Assembly: GCA_012729395.1 (NCBI GenBank)
Contig: JAAYDF010000172.1
Coordinates: 1-32,662 of the forward strand
Source: Phycisphaerae bacterium
GTDB taxonomy: Bacteria > Planctomycetota > Phycisphaerae > UBA1845 > PWPN01
DNA length: 32,662 nt
Direction: 5' to 3'
The position numbers were made by a program, and so were the translations under genes. Positions 1-8,925 of this stretch are shown here, piece after piece (the stretch's first letter is position 1; the number at the start of each line of letters is the position of its first letter). The notes below the pieces were generated by a model. It did no database searches. It was not told where the DNA came from and saw only the letters and a list, made by a program, of their open reading frames with translations.

Positions 1-88
1 ACGGGGGAACGTCCGCCGCGGGGGGCGGACGCTACGGGGGACGAACGCCACGGGGGGAACGTCCGCCGCGGGGGGCGGACGCTACGGG
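1..88. repeat. Two direct copies of a palindromic GTCCGCC/GGCGGAC repeat
   Basis: Two near-identical units (about 1-38 and 50-88) each hold a 7-bp perfect stem, GTCCGCC at 11-17 and 61-67 pairing with GGCGGAC at 24-30 and 74-80, with a GCGGGG loop and a following GCTAC box. The spacing between copies is 50 bp. The same architecture recurs at 27223-27247, so this is a dispersed family. The second copy overlaps the stop codon of the minus-strand gene at 82-666, and the hairpins could work as a transcription end for it, although no T-run follows. Confidence 0.8.
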
Positions 89-666
89 ATTCGCGAGGTG
101 GAGCCGGGGGCGTGCGGCGAGGCGGATGACCGCGACGGAACCGATGAGCGTGTCGGGGCGGGGAGATCGGCGGCCGGGGAAGGGGTCGGCGGCGAGGGGG
201 CACCACTCAGCGGGAAGTCACGCAGGATCTTGTTGATGGCCGCGTCGCAGCCCTCCATCGCTTTGCGACACCGGTCCGGGTTGCGATCCCGAGCCGCTTG
301 GCGGAACGTGTGGATCGCCTGGATGAGCTCGCTGCAGTAGGTTCGATACCGAGTCGGATCGTGCGAGCTGCCGGCGTAGGTCGCCAGTTCGAGCACCTCA
401 TCGTTCCACTTGGCGACCTCGTCCAACAGTTTGTCCCAGTTCTGCTGGTGCAGCCGGTTGGTCACCCGGTCCTGCCGGCGCAGAACGTCGCTCATGGCCT
501 CGCTGTGCGGTGCGGCTTGGGCTGCCTGGCCCGATTCTCGACTTGAGGACGACCACGGCGAACTGATCGCCCCGACCTTGACGCCCGGCGCATCGACCAG
601 TACGCACCCGGCAGACCAGAGCGCGAGCGTACCCACGAACATCGTCAGGCCAATGTAGCGTATCAC
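82..666 (-). CDS. Small lipoprotein of unknown function
   Basis: A 194-residue protein that I do not recognise. It starts at a GTG (664-666) preceded on the minus strand by a near-perfect AAGGAGG six bases upstream, which fixes the start. The N-terminus is a type II signal peptide with lipobox SAGC, so the mature protein would begin at Cys21 and be membrane anchored. Residues about 55-150 are charged and predicted helical, with several Cys (in RTYCSEL, DRCRKAMEGCD). The last 45 residues are a Pro/Ser/Ala-rich low-complexity tail. The TAG stop (82-84) falls inside the GCTAC box of the palindromic repeat, so the tail may have been extended or cut by repeat insertion. The gene diverges from prmC across about 275 bp. 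Confidence 0.7.
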   Translation of the reverse strand: MIRYIGLTMFVGTLALWSAGCVLVDAPGVKVGAISSPWSSSSRESGQAAQAAPHSEAMSDVLRRQDRVTNRLHQQNWDKLLDEVAKWNDEVLELATYAGSSHDPTRYRTYCSELIQAIHTFRQAARDRNPDRCRKAMEGCDAAINKILRDFPLSGAPSPPTPSPAADLPAPTRSSVPSRSSASPHAPGSTSRIP

Positions 667-941
667 CCGACTCCTCCTTGATCGCGGCGTGACAGCAGAC
701 GATTCCGGTCTGCCGTTTCCCTTATTGTGTCGGTTGTTTTCGACTCATTTCGCCAGAGATTCAAGGGGGCAGGGGGATGGACGGTCCGGCGTGGCCCGAT
801 CTGCGGCAATGGCATGGCCGGCCGCGGGGACGGTCAAGACCGCAGGCCGCCGAATGTGGGACGAGACGCGAATTCCGGGCTGGGAGCAAAGCCGTGACCA
901 GCGGTTGCGTGGGGTATCGGGGGGCGGCTATAGTGCCGCGC

Positions 942-1859
942 ATGGCGGATACGAGCGAGCAGCAGGCGGGGCAGCAAGACGTCTGGACAGTCGGGCGGCT
1001 GCTGGAATGGACCACGCAGTGGTTCGATCAGAAGCAGGTCGAGGGCGGGCGACTGGCCGCGGAACTGCTGCTCGCCAAGGCGTTGGCATGTCGCAAGATC
1101 GATCTGTACACACGGTGGCAAGTCGAGCCTGACGAAGCCCAGCGCAGCCTGTTTCGGGAGCTGGTTCGCAGCGCCGCCAGGCATGTGCCGATCGCCTACC
1201 TGTTGGGCGTGCGGGAGTTTTTTTCGCTGGAGTTCGAGGTAACGCCGGCGGTTCTGATCCCCCGGCCGGAAACGGAAACGCTGGTCCAACGGATGGTGGA
1301 TCTGTGCCGGGCCTCGGCGGAGCGGACGTGGGAGATCCTCGACGTGGGGACGGGGACGGGGTGCGTGGCGGTGGCTATCGCCAAGTACGCCGCGAACGCC
1401 CGGCTGGTGGCCGGCGACGTGAGTTCTGAGGCGGTGGAGGTGGCCCGCCGGAACGTGGCTCGGCATGGGCTGGATAGACGGATCCAGGTACTCCAGGCCG
1501 ACTGCGTGGCCCTGCCGGCAGACGCTACTCCCGCCGAGGGGTTCGACGCAATCGTGTCGAATCCGCCTTACATCAGCGAAGCCGATTGGCGGACGCTGCC
1601 GCCGCACATCCGCGACCATGAGCCCCGGATTGCGTTGACCCAGGAGGGTAGCGACGGGCTGGTGCTATACCGGCGATTGGCGGCGGAGGCACCGAGTATT
1701 CTGAAGAGCGACGGTTATCTTCTGGCGGAGATCGGGCACAAGCAGCTTGCCGATGTGCGGTCGGTTTTTGACACGGCAGGCGGCTGGCGATTCGTCGGCT
1801 CGCACCGCGACGGCTGCGACCCGCACGAGCGGGTGGTCGAGTTCGTCCGGACAAACTGA
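942..1859 (+). CDS. prmC: Peptide chain release factor N5-glutamine methyltransferase
   Basis: A 305-residue SAM-dependent methyltransferase. PrmC methylates the glutamine of the GGQ motif in release factors RF1 and RF2 in the cytoplasm. Visible signatures are the helical N-terminal domain (about 10-100, including PIAYLLGVREF), IPRPETE at 106-112, the SAM-binding loop DVGTGTG at 134-140, and the glutamine-binding NPPY at 207-210. I chose the ATG at 942 (MADTSEQQ) because the sequence upstream of it has no family resemblance; no good ribosome-binding site is visible, and an in-frame GTG at 933 is an alternative. It leads a tight plus-strand operon; the next gene starts 10 bp after its stop. 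prmC often sits beside prfA, but prfA is not in this window. Confidence 0.93.
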   Translation: MADTSEQQAGQQDVWTVGRLLEWTTQWFDQKQVEGGRLAAELLLAKALACRKIDLYTRWQVEPDEAQRSLFRELVRSAARHVPIAYLLGVREFFSLEFEVTPAVLIPRPETETLVQRMVDLCRASAERTWEILDVGTGTGCVAVAIAKYAANARLVAGDVSSEAVEVARRNVARHGLDRRIQVLQADCVALPADATPAEGFDAIVSNPPYISEADWRTLPPHIRDHEPRIALTQEGSDGLVLYRRLAAEAPSILKSDGYLLAEIGHKQLADVRSVFDTAGGWRFVGSHRDGCDPHERVVEFVRTN

Positions 1860-1869
1860 GGAGCAGGTC

Positions 1870-2811
1870 ATGGCAGCGTTCAGCTTGCGTCATTTTGAAG
1901 GTTGCGATCTTGAGCAGGTGGTGGGGATCTGGAACCAGACTCTTCGTCGTGACCCGACGGACGTGGGACGCTTCAGCAGATGGCTACTGGGCGATGACAA
2001 CTACCGGCCGGGGCCGGACTCGGGCTTCGTCGTGGCGGTAAAGGCCGGCCAAGTGGTAGGCTTCGCCCGGGCGATCGTTCGATACTGGCCCAACGACCGC
2101 CTCGGCCTCGAGCCGGAAGACGGCTGGATCACCGTGCTGGCTGTGCATCCGGAGCATCAGCGCGGCGGGATCGGGCGGGCGCTATTAGCCAACGCGATCG
2201 ACTACCTTCGGGGCAAGGGGCGCCGGCGGATCTGGGCATGCGGCAACACGGGCTCGGCGCCGGGATACGTCTTTCCCGGCGTGGATCGCGACGCCTACGC
2301 GGGCGGACTGCACTTGTTCACCAAGGCGGGCTTCGTGGTCGACCATGAACCCGTGGCCATGTCTCGCGAGACCATCGACTTCGACGTAGCGCGGTTCCAT
2401 GCGGAGGCTTGGGTGAAGGGGAAGGATATCACGATCGAGACGCTGTCGCCGGTTCGTGCCCAGGACTTTCTTCTGTTCATGGCGGAATCCTTCCCCGGCG
2501 ACTGGAACATCGCCGCCCGGCAGCAGATCCGCTCGGGTCGGCTTCACGAGGTGCTCATCGCCCGCCGAGGCGAGACGATCGTCGGCTACTGCCAATGGGA
2601 GGGTGAGCATTTCGGCCCGTTCGGGGTGGCGGCGGCGGAGCGGAAGGCGGGGATTGGCGCCAAGCTTTTCGTCGAGGCGGTACGGCGGATCCGGGCGGCG
2701 GACGGTCGCTCGGTGTGGTTCAACTGGGCGGACGACGCCCCGGCCCGTTTCTACTCAAGGTTCGGGCTGGCGCCGACGCGACGATTCGCGATCCTGCGTA
2801 TGGACCTGTAA
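1870..2811 (+). CDS. GNAT-family acetyltransferase with two tandem GNAT domains
   Basis: A 313-residue protein with two GNAT folds in tandem. The first spans about residues 5-150 and carries a full acetyl-CoA-binding motif A (VLAVHPEHQRGGIGRALL, 89-106). The second spans about 165-313, with a more degenerate motif near 247-266 (ERKAGIGAKLF) and the typical GNAT ending ARFYSRFGLAPTRRF. The architecture is like mycothiol synthase and other double-GNAT proteins, where usually only one half is catalytic. The start follows GAGGAG at 1858-1863, which overlaps the prmC stop, so translation is probably coupled. The substrate cannot be read from the sequence. Confidence 0.85.
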   Translation: MAAFSLRHFEGCDLEQVVGIWNQTLRRDPTDVGRFSRWLLGDDNYRPGPDSGFVVAVKAGQVVGFARAIVRYWPNDRLGLEPEDGWITVLAVHPEHQRGGIGRALLANAIDYLRGKGRRRIWACGNTGSAPGYVFPGVDRDAYAGGLHLFTKAGFVVDHEPVAMSRETIDFDVARFHAEAWVKGKDITIETLSPVRAQDFLLFMAESFPGDWNIAARQQIRSGRLHEVLIARRGETIVGYCQWEGEHFGPFGVAAAERKAGIGAKLFVEAVRRIRAADGRSVWFNWADDAPARFYSRFGLAPTRRFAILRMDL

Positions 2812-2826
2812 CTCCCGGAGGTGAAC

Positions 2827-4425
2827 GTGTCCCACGCTCTCGATTCAGCCATCGTCGCGGCGTACTTCGTGCTGATCTTCGCGGCCGGCGCCTGGCTGGC
2901 CCGCCGCTATGCCCATCGCGGCGACGAGGAGTTTCTCACCGGCGGCCGTTCATTCACTTGGCGGCAAACCGGCTTGACCATGCTCTCGTTCGCCGTGGAC
3001 CCGACGTACATGGGTATGGCGGGTATCGCCTTCTTGTGGGGCATGTACGTCCTGCAATGGACGGCGGTGCACATCTGGTTCACGAGCTGGTTTGCGGCCA
3101 TGTTCCTCGTGCCGATCTACTGGCGAACGCGGATCGTGACCACGCCGGAATACCTCGAAAAAAGGTTCAACCTCCAGTGCCGGGCGCTGTTCTCCGTGCT
3201 GATGGCGGTGGTGCTGGTGATCATCCTGACCAGTGCGTTGTACCTTGGGGCTTTGCTGGTGACGCAGTTGCTGGGCTGGCCTCTGCCTTTGAGCGTCGGG
3301 CTGATCGTGGCAGTGTGCGGGTTCTATGTGATCATCGGCGGGCTGCGTACCGTGCTGGTGCTGGATGTGTATCAGGGCATCATCCTGCTGGTAACGCTGG
3401 CGGTGGTGGCGTGGCGCGTGTTGGCGGAGATCGGCGGACTGAGCGGGCTGGCGTCCTATGACGGCGTGGGCAACGCGGGCGTGTCGATGACCACGCTGAT
3501 CCCGCCGGCGGGCTTCGACCTCCATTCCAAGACATTCTTTCCCGGCTCGGCGATTGCGGTCTGGGCGACGGTGGCCGGGCTGGCGTGGCTCGGCTGCAAT
3601 TTCGGGATGGTGCAGCGGCTGCTGGCGTCGCGCAGTGAGGCGGACGCGCAGAAGAGCCTGCTGTTCCTGGCGGTGCTGGCCAACATCGCCTGTTGCCTGA
3701 CGTTCGTCGTCGGGGTCGCGATGCGCAAGCTTCAGCCGGAGCTGGCCACGCCGGACCGGGCATTCATGGACGTGATGCTGAACCTCTTCCCACGGGGAGC
3801 TCGAGGGCTGCTCGTGGCGGGGATGATGGCTGCGTTGCTCTCGTCGGCGGATGGGCTGCTCACCTCGTCCAGTACGCTGTTAACGCAGGACGTTTACCTG
3901 CGTTTTCTGCGGCCCAACGCGTCGGCGGGGACGACCAAGCTCGTCACTCGCGTGTTTGAGGCGGTGATTCTGGTCATCGCCGTCAGCCTGATCCCAGTAG
4001 CCATGAACATGCAGTCGGCCGTGACCTTCGTGCAGGAGTTCTTCGGCGACGTGCTCGGGGTGGTCGTGGCACTGTACGTTGTGGGGGTGTTCTCGCGGCG
4101 GGCGACGGGCTGGGCGGCATTCATCGCCATGGTCAGCGCGATCGGGCTGGGTGTGGGGTTGCATTACGGAACGGATTGGAACTTCGCGTATCGCGGATTC
4201 GCCTCGTTCGCGTTCGCGGTGGTGGCCACGCTGGTATTGAGCCGGCTGGAGCCGCCACCCGACCCGCAGCGGCTGGTCAACCTGACGGTACATACGTTGG
4301 AGGACGTGCGCGGTCCGTGGGTCGGGCTGCATGCCTGGCCGGGCTTGTGGAAGTGGGCGTTGATCCTCGGCACGGGCTGGTTCGCCCTGACCGCGGCGTG
4401 GGAAGCATACGTTCGTTCGCGGTGA
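2827..4425 (+). CDS. Sodium:solute symporter (SSS family)
   Basis: A 532-residue integral membrane protein of the sodium/solute symporter family, expected to take up a small organic solute with Na+. It has about 13 hydrophobic segments. Family landmarks are FLTGGRSFTW near the N-terminus, GGLRTVLVLDVYQG near residue 172, and ADGLLTSSSTLLTQDVY near residue 341. Starts considered are GTG at 2821 and GTG at 2827; GGAGG at 2817-2821 abuts the first but sits 5 nt before the second, so 2827 is preferred. The gap to the acetyltransferase gene is 15 bp, so it belongs to the same operon. The substrate is unknown; a sugar or sugar acid would fit the PIG-L deacetylase and glycan genes downstream. Confidence 0.9.
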   Translation: MSHALDSAIVAAYFVLIFAAGAWLARRYAHRGDEEFLTGGRSFTWRQTGLTMLSFAVDPTYMGMAGIAFLWGMYVLQWTAVHIWFTSWFAAMFLVPIYWRTRIVTTPEYLEKRFNLQCRALFSVLMAVVLVIILTSALYLGALLVTQLLGWPLPLSVGLIVAVCGFYVIIGGLRTVLVLDVYQGIILLVTLAVVAWRVLAEIGGLSGLASYDGVGNAGVSMTTLIPPAGFDLHSKTFFPGSAIAVWATVAGLAWLGCNFGMVQRLLASRSEADAQKSLLFLAVLANIACCLTFVVGVAMRKLQPELATPDRAFMDVMLNLFPRGARGLLVAGMMAALLSSADGLLTSSSTLLTQDVYLRFLRPNASAGTTKLVTRVFEAVILVIAVSLIPVAMNMQSAVTFVQEFFGDVLGVVVALYVVGVFSRRATGWAAFIAMVSAIGLGVGLHYGTDWNFAYRGFASFAFAVVATLVLSRLEPPPDPQRLVNLTVHTLEDVRGPWVGLHAWPGLWKWALILGTGWFALTAAWEAYVRSR

Positions 4426-4448
4426 TGGGAGTACACAGGAGAACGACG

Positions 4449-5183
4449 ATGAAAGACGGCGAGCGGAAACACGTCCTGGCGATCGGGGCGCATGTGGGTG
4501 ATGCGGAGATCACGGCGGGGCTGATCGTGGCGAAGTACACGCAGGCGGGACATCGGGCGACGATGCTGCACCTGACGGCGGGCGAGCGTGGCAACCCGCG
4601 GATGGACGCCGCCGAGTACCGTCGCCAGCGGGTGCGCGAAGCCGAGGCCGCCGCCAAGAAGCTGGGGGCCGGCGAGTGCCTGGTGCTGGATCATCCGGAC
4701 GGCGAGCTGCACGCCAACCAGGAGAACATCCTGGAGATGTGCGACCTGGTGCGACGATTGCGGCCGGACATCGTACTCACGCACTGGCGAGGCTCGTTCC
4801 ACCGCGACCATCGGGCGGCCTATCAGATCACCATGGAGGGCGGTTTTCTGGCGGCTTTGCCGGACGTGAAGCGCTCGCAGCCGGCCCACCTAATCCGCGG
4901 GTTGTACTACCTCGAAAACTGGGAGGACATGGAGGAGTACCAGCCGGACTTGTGGCTGGACGTGAGCGGCGTGCTGGAGACCTGGCAGGCGGCCTGTCGT
5001 GAGCATGTGCTGCTGCGTGGCGAGATTTCCTTCGACTACCTGCACTACTACACCGGGTTGGCCGCCAAACGCGGCGCCGAGGTCGGGGTGAAGTACGCGG
5101 CCACGGTCAGCCTGCCGCCGATCTCCCGCAAACGCCGCGTGGACCTGCTGCCGGTGGACACCGAGCCGGTGCTGATCTTCTGA
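4449..5183 (+). CDS. PIG-L/LmbE family deacetylase
   Basis: A 244-residue member of the PIG-L family, zinc-dependent hydrolases that remove N-acetyl groups from GlcNAc-containing substrates. The first metal motif, normally AHPDDE, reads AHVGDAE at 14-20, so the usual Pro-Asp pair is Val-Gly, while His15 and Asp18 remain. The second motif HRDH is at 118-121. LHLTAGERG (40-48) is also typical. AGGAG at 4437-4441 sits 7 nt before the ATG and sets the start. The gene follows the symporter by 23 bp. The pairing suggests import then deacetylation of an amino-sugar conjugate, but that is inference. With the general-base Asp position altered, catalysis may differ from classic LmbE proteins. Confidence 0.88.
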   Translation: MKDGERKHVLAIGAHVGDAEITAGLIVAKYTQAGHRATMLHLTAGERGNPRMDAAEYRRQRVREAEAAAKKLGAGECLVLDHPDGELHANQENILEMCDLVRRLRPDIVLTHWRGSFHRDHRAAYQITMEGGFLAALPDVKRSQPAHLIRGLYYLENWEDMEEYQPDLWLDVSGVLETWQAACREHVLLRGEISFDYLHYYTGLAAKRGAEVGVKYAATVSLPPISRKRRVDLLPVDTEPVLIF

Positions 5184-5217
5184 GATAACCGCCGGCATTG
5201 GCGTGGAACCCCTCGCC

Positions 5218-5248
5218 GCACAGCACCTTTGGACAGAGTGCGCTGTGC
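5218..5248 (+). terminator. Hairpin after the prmC-to-PIG-L operon
   Basis: GCACAGC (5218-5224) pairs with GCTGTGC (5242-5248), and inner AC/GT bases can extend the stem with a small bulge. It lies 35 bp after the PIG-L stop and before the next gene. No T-run follows, so it is only a candidate terminator. Confidence 0.4.
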
Positions 5249-5267
5249 AATAGCGGGCACGTTTCGA

Positions 5268-5285
5268 GGACGAAGTTCTTCGTCC
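5268..5285 (+). promoter_or_regulatory. Perfect hairpin just upstream of a ribosome-binding site
   Basis: GGACGAA (5268-5274) and TTCGTCC (5279-5285) form a perfect 7-bp stem with a GTTC loop. It ends 7 nt before the GGGAGGTG ribosome-binding site (5293-5300) of the large secreted protein. It could end read-through from upstream or protect or modulate the leader of the downstream message. Confidence 0.45.
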
Positions 5286-5305
5286 GCCATTTGGGAGGTG
5301 TATAC

Positions 5306-8300
5306 ATGGCTCGGACATGGATTCTTGTCAGCGTAACTGCCACCTGCCTACTGATGGTTTCTCCCGCCAGCGGCGAGGAGCTCGTGTACAAGGACCGCCT
5401 CGCGACCGCTCTGATCGAGCATGTGCCGAAGATCCTCAAGACCTTCGACGCCGAGACTGGCCACTTCGGCGAAGGCGTTTGGATGAGCACCGACCAGAAC
5501 CCGATGTACGTTCTGGCGGTCGCGTACTCCCTGGATCGGCCGGGCAACCGTTACCACAAGGATGCCCGTCTGCTCGAAGTCATCATCAAGGCCGGCGACA
5601 ACCTGATCGCCAACGCCGATGAGAAGGGCCAGTGGGTCTTCGCCAAGAAGGATGGCAGCACATGGGGCAACATCTGGATGCCCTGGATCTACTCGCGATG
5701 GGTCCGCAGCTTCGAGATCATCAAGGCGGACATGCCCGCCGACGCGCGCGAGCGATGGGAGCGTGCCCTGACGCTCGGCTACACGGGCATTCACGGCAGC
5801 CAGCTCGGCCACATGCACAACATCCCCACGCACCACGCGATGGGCCTCTATTTGGCGGGCACGGCCCTCGATCGCCCGCAATGGTGCGCCGACGCGGCCA
5901 AGCATCTGCGCCAGGTCGCCGCCACGCAGGCCGAGGGCGGCTACTGGTCCGAGGGCGGCGGGCCGGTCGTAGTCTACAACGAGGTCTACCTTGAGGCCCT
6001 GGGGATTTACTATGCGGCCAGCGGCGACGAGCAGATCCTTCCCGCGCTCGAGCGGGCGGCCGAGTTCCACCGCCGGTTCACCTATCCAAACGGCCGCGGC
6101 GTCGAGACCGTCGACCAGCGCAACCCGTACGGCACGACGATCCGTAGCGGCAATGCGGGCTTCACCTTCACCCCCGCGGGCCGGGCTCACCTGAAGAACC
6201 AGTGGGCGGCCCTGGGCATCGAGAACCTGTCCGCCGACACCATCGCCGCCCTCCTGCAGTTCGGGCGGGAAGGGCCCATCGCGCCTCCGCCCGCCGCCCA
6301 GGCCGCCGATGTGTTCATCCTCCGCGACCAGGAGCAGGACAAGGCGGCCACCCTGCGCCAGGGGCCATGGTTCGTCTGCCTTTCCGCCTACACCACGCCG
6401 GTGGCGAACAACCGCTGGATCCAGGACCGGCAGAACCTGCTGAGTATCTACCACGATCAGGTCGGCCTCGTGGTCGGCGGTGGCAATACCAAACTGCAGC
6501 CCGCCTGGAGCAACTTCACCGTCGGCGATGAATCCCTCCTCGCGCACCAGCCCGGCGACACCAATCCCAAGTTTCTGCCGCCCGAGGGCAAGCTCTTTCA
6601 CGTCCCCTCCGAGGCGACGCTGCTGACCGAGCCGACGCTGGCATTGAAGCTGACCTATGGACCCGAGACCGCCACCATCCGCGTCGAGCCGAAAGGACCG
6701 AACACGCTGGAGTACGTCTTGACGGCCACGCTCAACTCCGGCCTGCCCGTCGCCGCCCATGTGACTTTGATACCCAGGCTGGGACAGAGCCTGGAGACCG
6801 GCGGCGGACAAAGAGTCAAATTGGATGGGACGGCAATGCAGTTACCTGCCGAGCAGGTCGGGGGCTCGATCACTCATGCGGGATGGCGACTGAAGGTGCC
6901 GGCCACGGCGACGCTGCACTGGCCCGCCCTGCCGCACAACCCCTACCGCAAGGACGGCCGGGCCGAAGCATCCGAAGGCCGCATCTCTCTGCGTATCCCC
7001 CTCGACGCCGAGCATCGCGAACACCGTGTCGTTGTGGAGATCGTCGATCCGGCCGCGGCCGCGGCGCCCACCGGCGAAACGCTCTACAACGGCATCGTCC
7101 TGCCGGCCCAGTGGCCGCCACGGATTCCTGAACTCTCGCGCGAGCCCATGCCCGTGCCCTACCTCGACCAGCGGCCGGAGGTCGTACCCATCGACGTTGG
7201 CCGGCAGTTGTTCGTCGACGACTTTCTGATCGAAGCGACCACGCTGGCGCGCACTCATCACGCTGCCCGCTATTACCCGGACAACCCTATCCTCAAGCCC
7301 GACAAACCATGGGAACGCGACTCGATGCAAGGCAAACCACGCAAGGCGACCTCGATGGTGTTCGGCGGCGGCGTGTGGTACGACCCGGCCGATGAGCTGT
7401 TCAAGATGTGGTACATGGGCAGCAACCTCAAACGCACCTGCTACGCGGTCAGCCGCGACGGCCTGCACTGGGACAAGCCGACGCTCGACATCGTGGCGGG
7501 CACCAACATCCTGCTCGACCAGGAGCGCGACTCGGACACCGTCTGGCTCGACCTCAACGAGCAAGACCCCGCCAAGCGGTACAAGATGTTCACCACCATC
7601 CCGCGGCCCACAGGCGACGGGTTCCGGCCGGCGATTTACTACTCGGCCGACGGCATTCACTGGGGCGAGCCGCTCATCGTCGGCGGCGGGATCGGTGATC
7701 GCACCACCCTCTTCTATAACCCCTTCCGCCAGCGCTGGGTCTACAGCATCCGCAACCTGATCGAGCCCTGGGGCCGCTCACGGCGCTATGCGGAATGCAC
7801 GGACCTCGTCGAGGGCATGGGCAACCTCGGCCGGGACACCGTGCTCTGGGCAACCGCCGACCGGCTCGACCCCGCCAACCCGCACCCCGCCGGTGCGGAC
7901 GGTGGCCCGCAGTTGTACAACCTCGATGTCATCCCCTACGAGAGCCTGCTGGTCGGACTGTTCTCCATCTGGCAGGGTAAATCCGCCGACGACGCGGAGA
8001 AACGCAACGAGATCCTGGTGGGCTACACCCGCGACGGGTTCCACTGGCACCGCCCCTGGCGTCAGCCGTTTGCCGGGGTCAACGAAACCGACGGGGCGTG
8101 GAACTGGGCCAACGTGCAGTCGTGCGCCACCGGCTGCGTGGTCATGGGCGATCTGTTGTACTTCTACGTCAGCGGCCGCGGGCGTTCAGGTGAGCCCGCC
8201 TCGACCGGCTTGGCGGTCCTGCGGCGCGACGGGTTCGTCTCTATGGACGCCGTCGATGAGCCCGGCGTGCTGACCACCCGGCCGGTGACCTTCAGCGGCA

Positions 8301-8677
8301 AGCACCTGTTCGTCAACGCCGATGCGGCCGGCGGCGAACTGCGCGTCGAGATCCTCGACCGCGACGGGCAGCCGCTTGAACGCTTCGCGAAGGATCGCTG
8401 CCTGCCCATCACCACCGACGGGACACTGCACGCGGTACGCTGGACGGAATCGACCGACTTGGCCGCGCTGGCCGGCCGACCGGTGCGATTTCGCTTCCAT
8501 CTGACCCATGGAGAGCTCTACGCGTTCTGGGTCAGTCCCGATCCGTCCGGTGCCAGCTACGGGTACGTCGCGGCCGGCGGCCCAGGGTATACCGAACCGC
8601 GCGATACCGTCGGCCGGGCGGCTTACTCCGCGGCGGCGAAGCTCCCCGCCCCAAGCCGATCCACGAACAACGAGTAA
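5306..8677 (+). CDS. Large secreted glycan-active protein: helical toroid plus five-bladed-propeller-like module
   Basis: A 1123-residue exported protein. The signal peptide is residues 1-23 (cut before EELVYKD). Residues about 27-340 look like an alpha/alpha-toroid of polysaccharide lyases or unsaturated glycuronyl hydrolases, with IPTHHAMGLYLAG and EGGYWSEGGGP. About 350-610 looks beta-sandwich rich (PNTLEYVLTATLNSGLP). About 630-990 opens with RQLFVDDFLIE and holds repeats such as WYDPADELFKMWYMG and YAVSRDGLHWDKP, as in GH32/GH43-like propeller proteins common in planctomycetes. About 994-1123 is a further beta-sandwich ending LYAFWVSP. The ATG at 5306 follows GGGAGGTG at 5293-5300. Each half normally occurs as its own protein, so this looks like a fusion. 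Exact catalytic residues and substrate are not assigned. Confidence 0.8.
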   Translation: MARTWILVSVTATCLLMVSPASGEELVYKDRLATALIEHVPKILKTFDAETGHFGEGVWMSTDQNPMYVLAVAYSLDRPGNRYHKDARLLEVIIKAGDNLIANADEKGQWVFAKKDGSTWGNIWMPWIYSRWVRSFEIIKADMPADARERWERALTLGYTGIHGSQLGHMHNIPTHHAMGLYLAGTALDRPQWCADAAKHLRQVAATQAEGGYWSEGGGPVVVYNEVYLEALGIYYAASGDEQILPALERAAEFHRRFTYPNGRGVETVDQRNPYGTTIRSGNAGFTFTPAGRAHLKNQWAALGIENLSADTIAALLQFGREGPIAPPPAAQAADVFILRDQEQDKAATLRQGPWFVCLSAYTTPVANNRWIQDRQNLLSIYHDQVGLVVGGGNTKLQPAWSNFTVGDESLLAHQPGDTNPKFLPPEGKLFHVPSEATLLTEPTLALKLTYGPETATIRVEPKGPNTLEYVLTATLNSGLPVAAHVTLIPRLGQSLETGGGQRVKLDGTAMQLPAEQVGGSITHAGWRLKVPATATLHWPALPHNPYRKDGRAEASEGRISLRIPLDAEHREHRVVVEIVDPAAAAAPTGETLYNGIVLPAQWPPRIPELSREPMPVPYLDQRPEVVPIDVGRQLFVDDFLIEATTLARTHHAARYYPDNPILKPDKPWERDSMQGKPRKATSMVFGGGVWYDPADELFKMWYMGSNLKRTCYAVSRDGLHWDKPTLDIVAGTNILLDQERDSDTVWLDLNEQDPAKRYKMFTTIPRPTGDGFRPAIYYSADGIHWGEPLIVGGGIGDRTTLFYNPFRQRWVYSIRNLIEPWGRSRRYAECTDLVEGMGNLGRDTVLWATADRLDPANPHPAGADGGPQLYNLDVIPYESLLVGLFSIWQGKSADDAEKRNEILVGYTRDGFHWHRPWRQPFAGVNETDGAWNWANVQSCATGCVVMGDLLYFYVSGRGRSGEPASTGLAVLRRDGFVSMDAVDEPGVLTTRPVTFSGKHLFVNADAAGGELRVEILDRDGQPLERFAKDRCLPITTDGTLHAVRWTESTDLAALAGRPVRFRFHLTHGELYAFWVSPDPSGASYGYVAAGGPGYTEPRDTVGRAAYSAAAKLPAPSRSTNNE

Positions 8678-8925
8678 CCGCCAGCGATGCAGAACTCGCT
8701 ACCGCAAAGGCCCGACGCCAACGCCGGTGAGCAGCACAACTCGGGGCCGCTCAGCAGACCCTGCGTGATGAAGCCCGACATCCGCGTGTCAACTCTGATG
8801 ACGCGCACAGCACGCCGGGAAGCAGAACGCCACACGACCTCCAACACGTTCCGCATCCCCGTCAGCGTGATCGGCCTCGGCCGCCAAAACACTTAGGAAT
8901 TCACCGTTTGCAAAAGCCCAGTTCG

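Noticed and set aside
5348-6811. A 487-codon minus-strand open frame
   Set aside because: Antisense to the large secreted protein; composition artefact.
8687-8896. A 69-residue plus-strand gene after the large secreted protein
   Set aside because: No ribosome-binding site, no family resemblance and low-quality composition.
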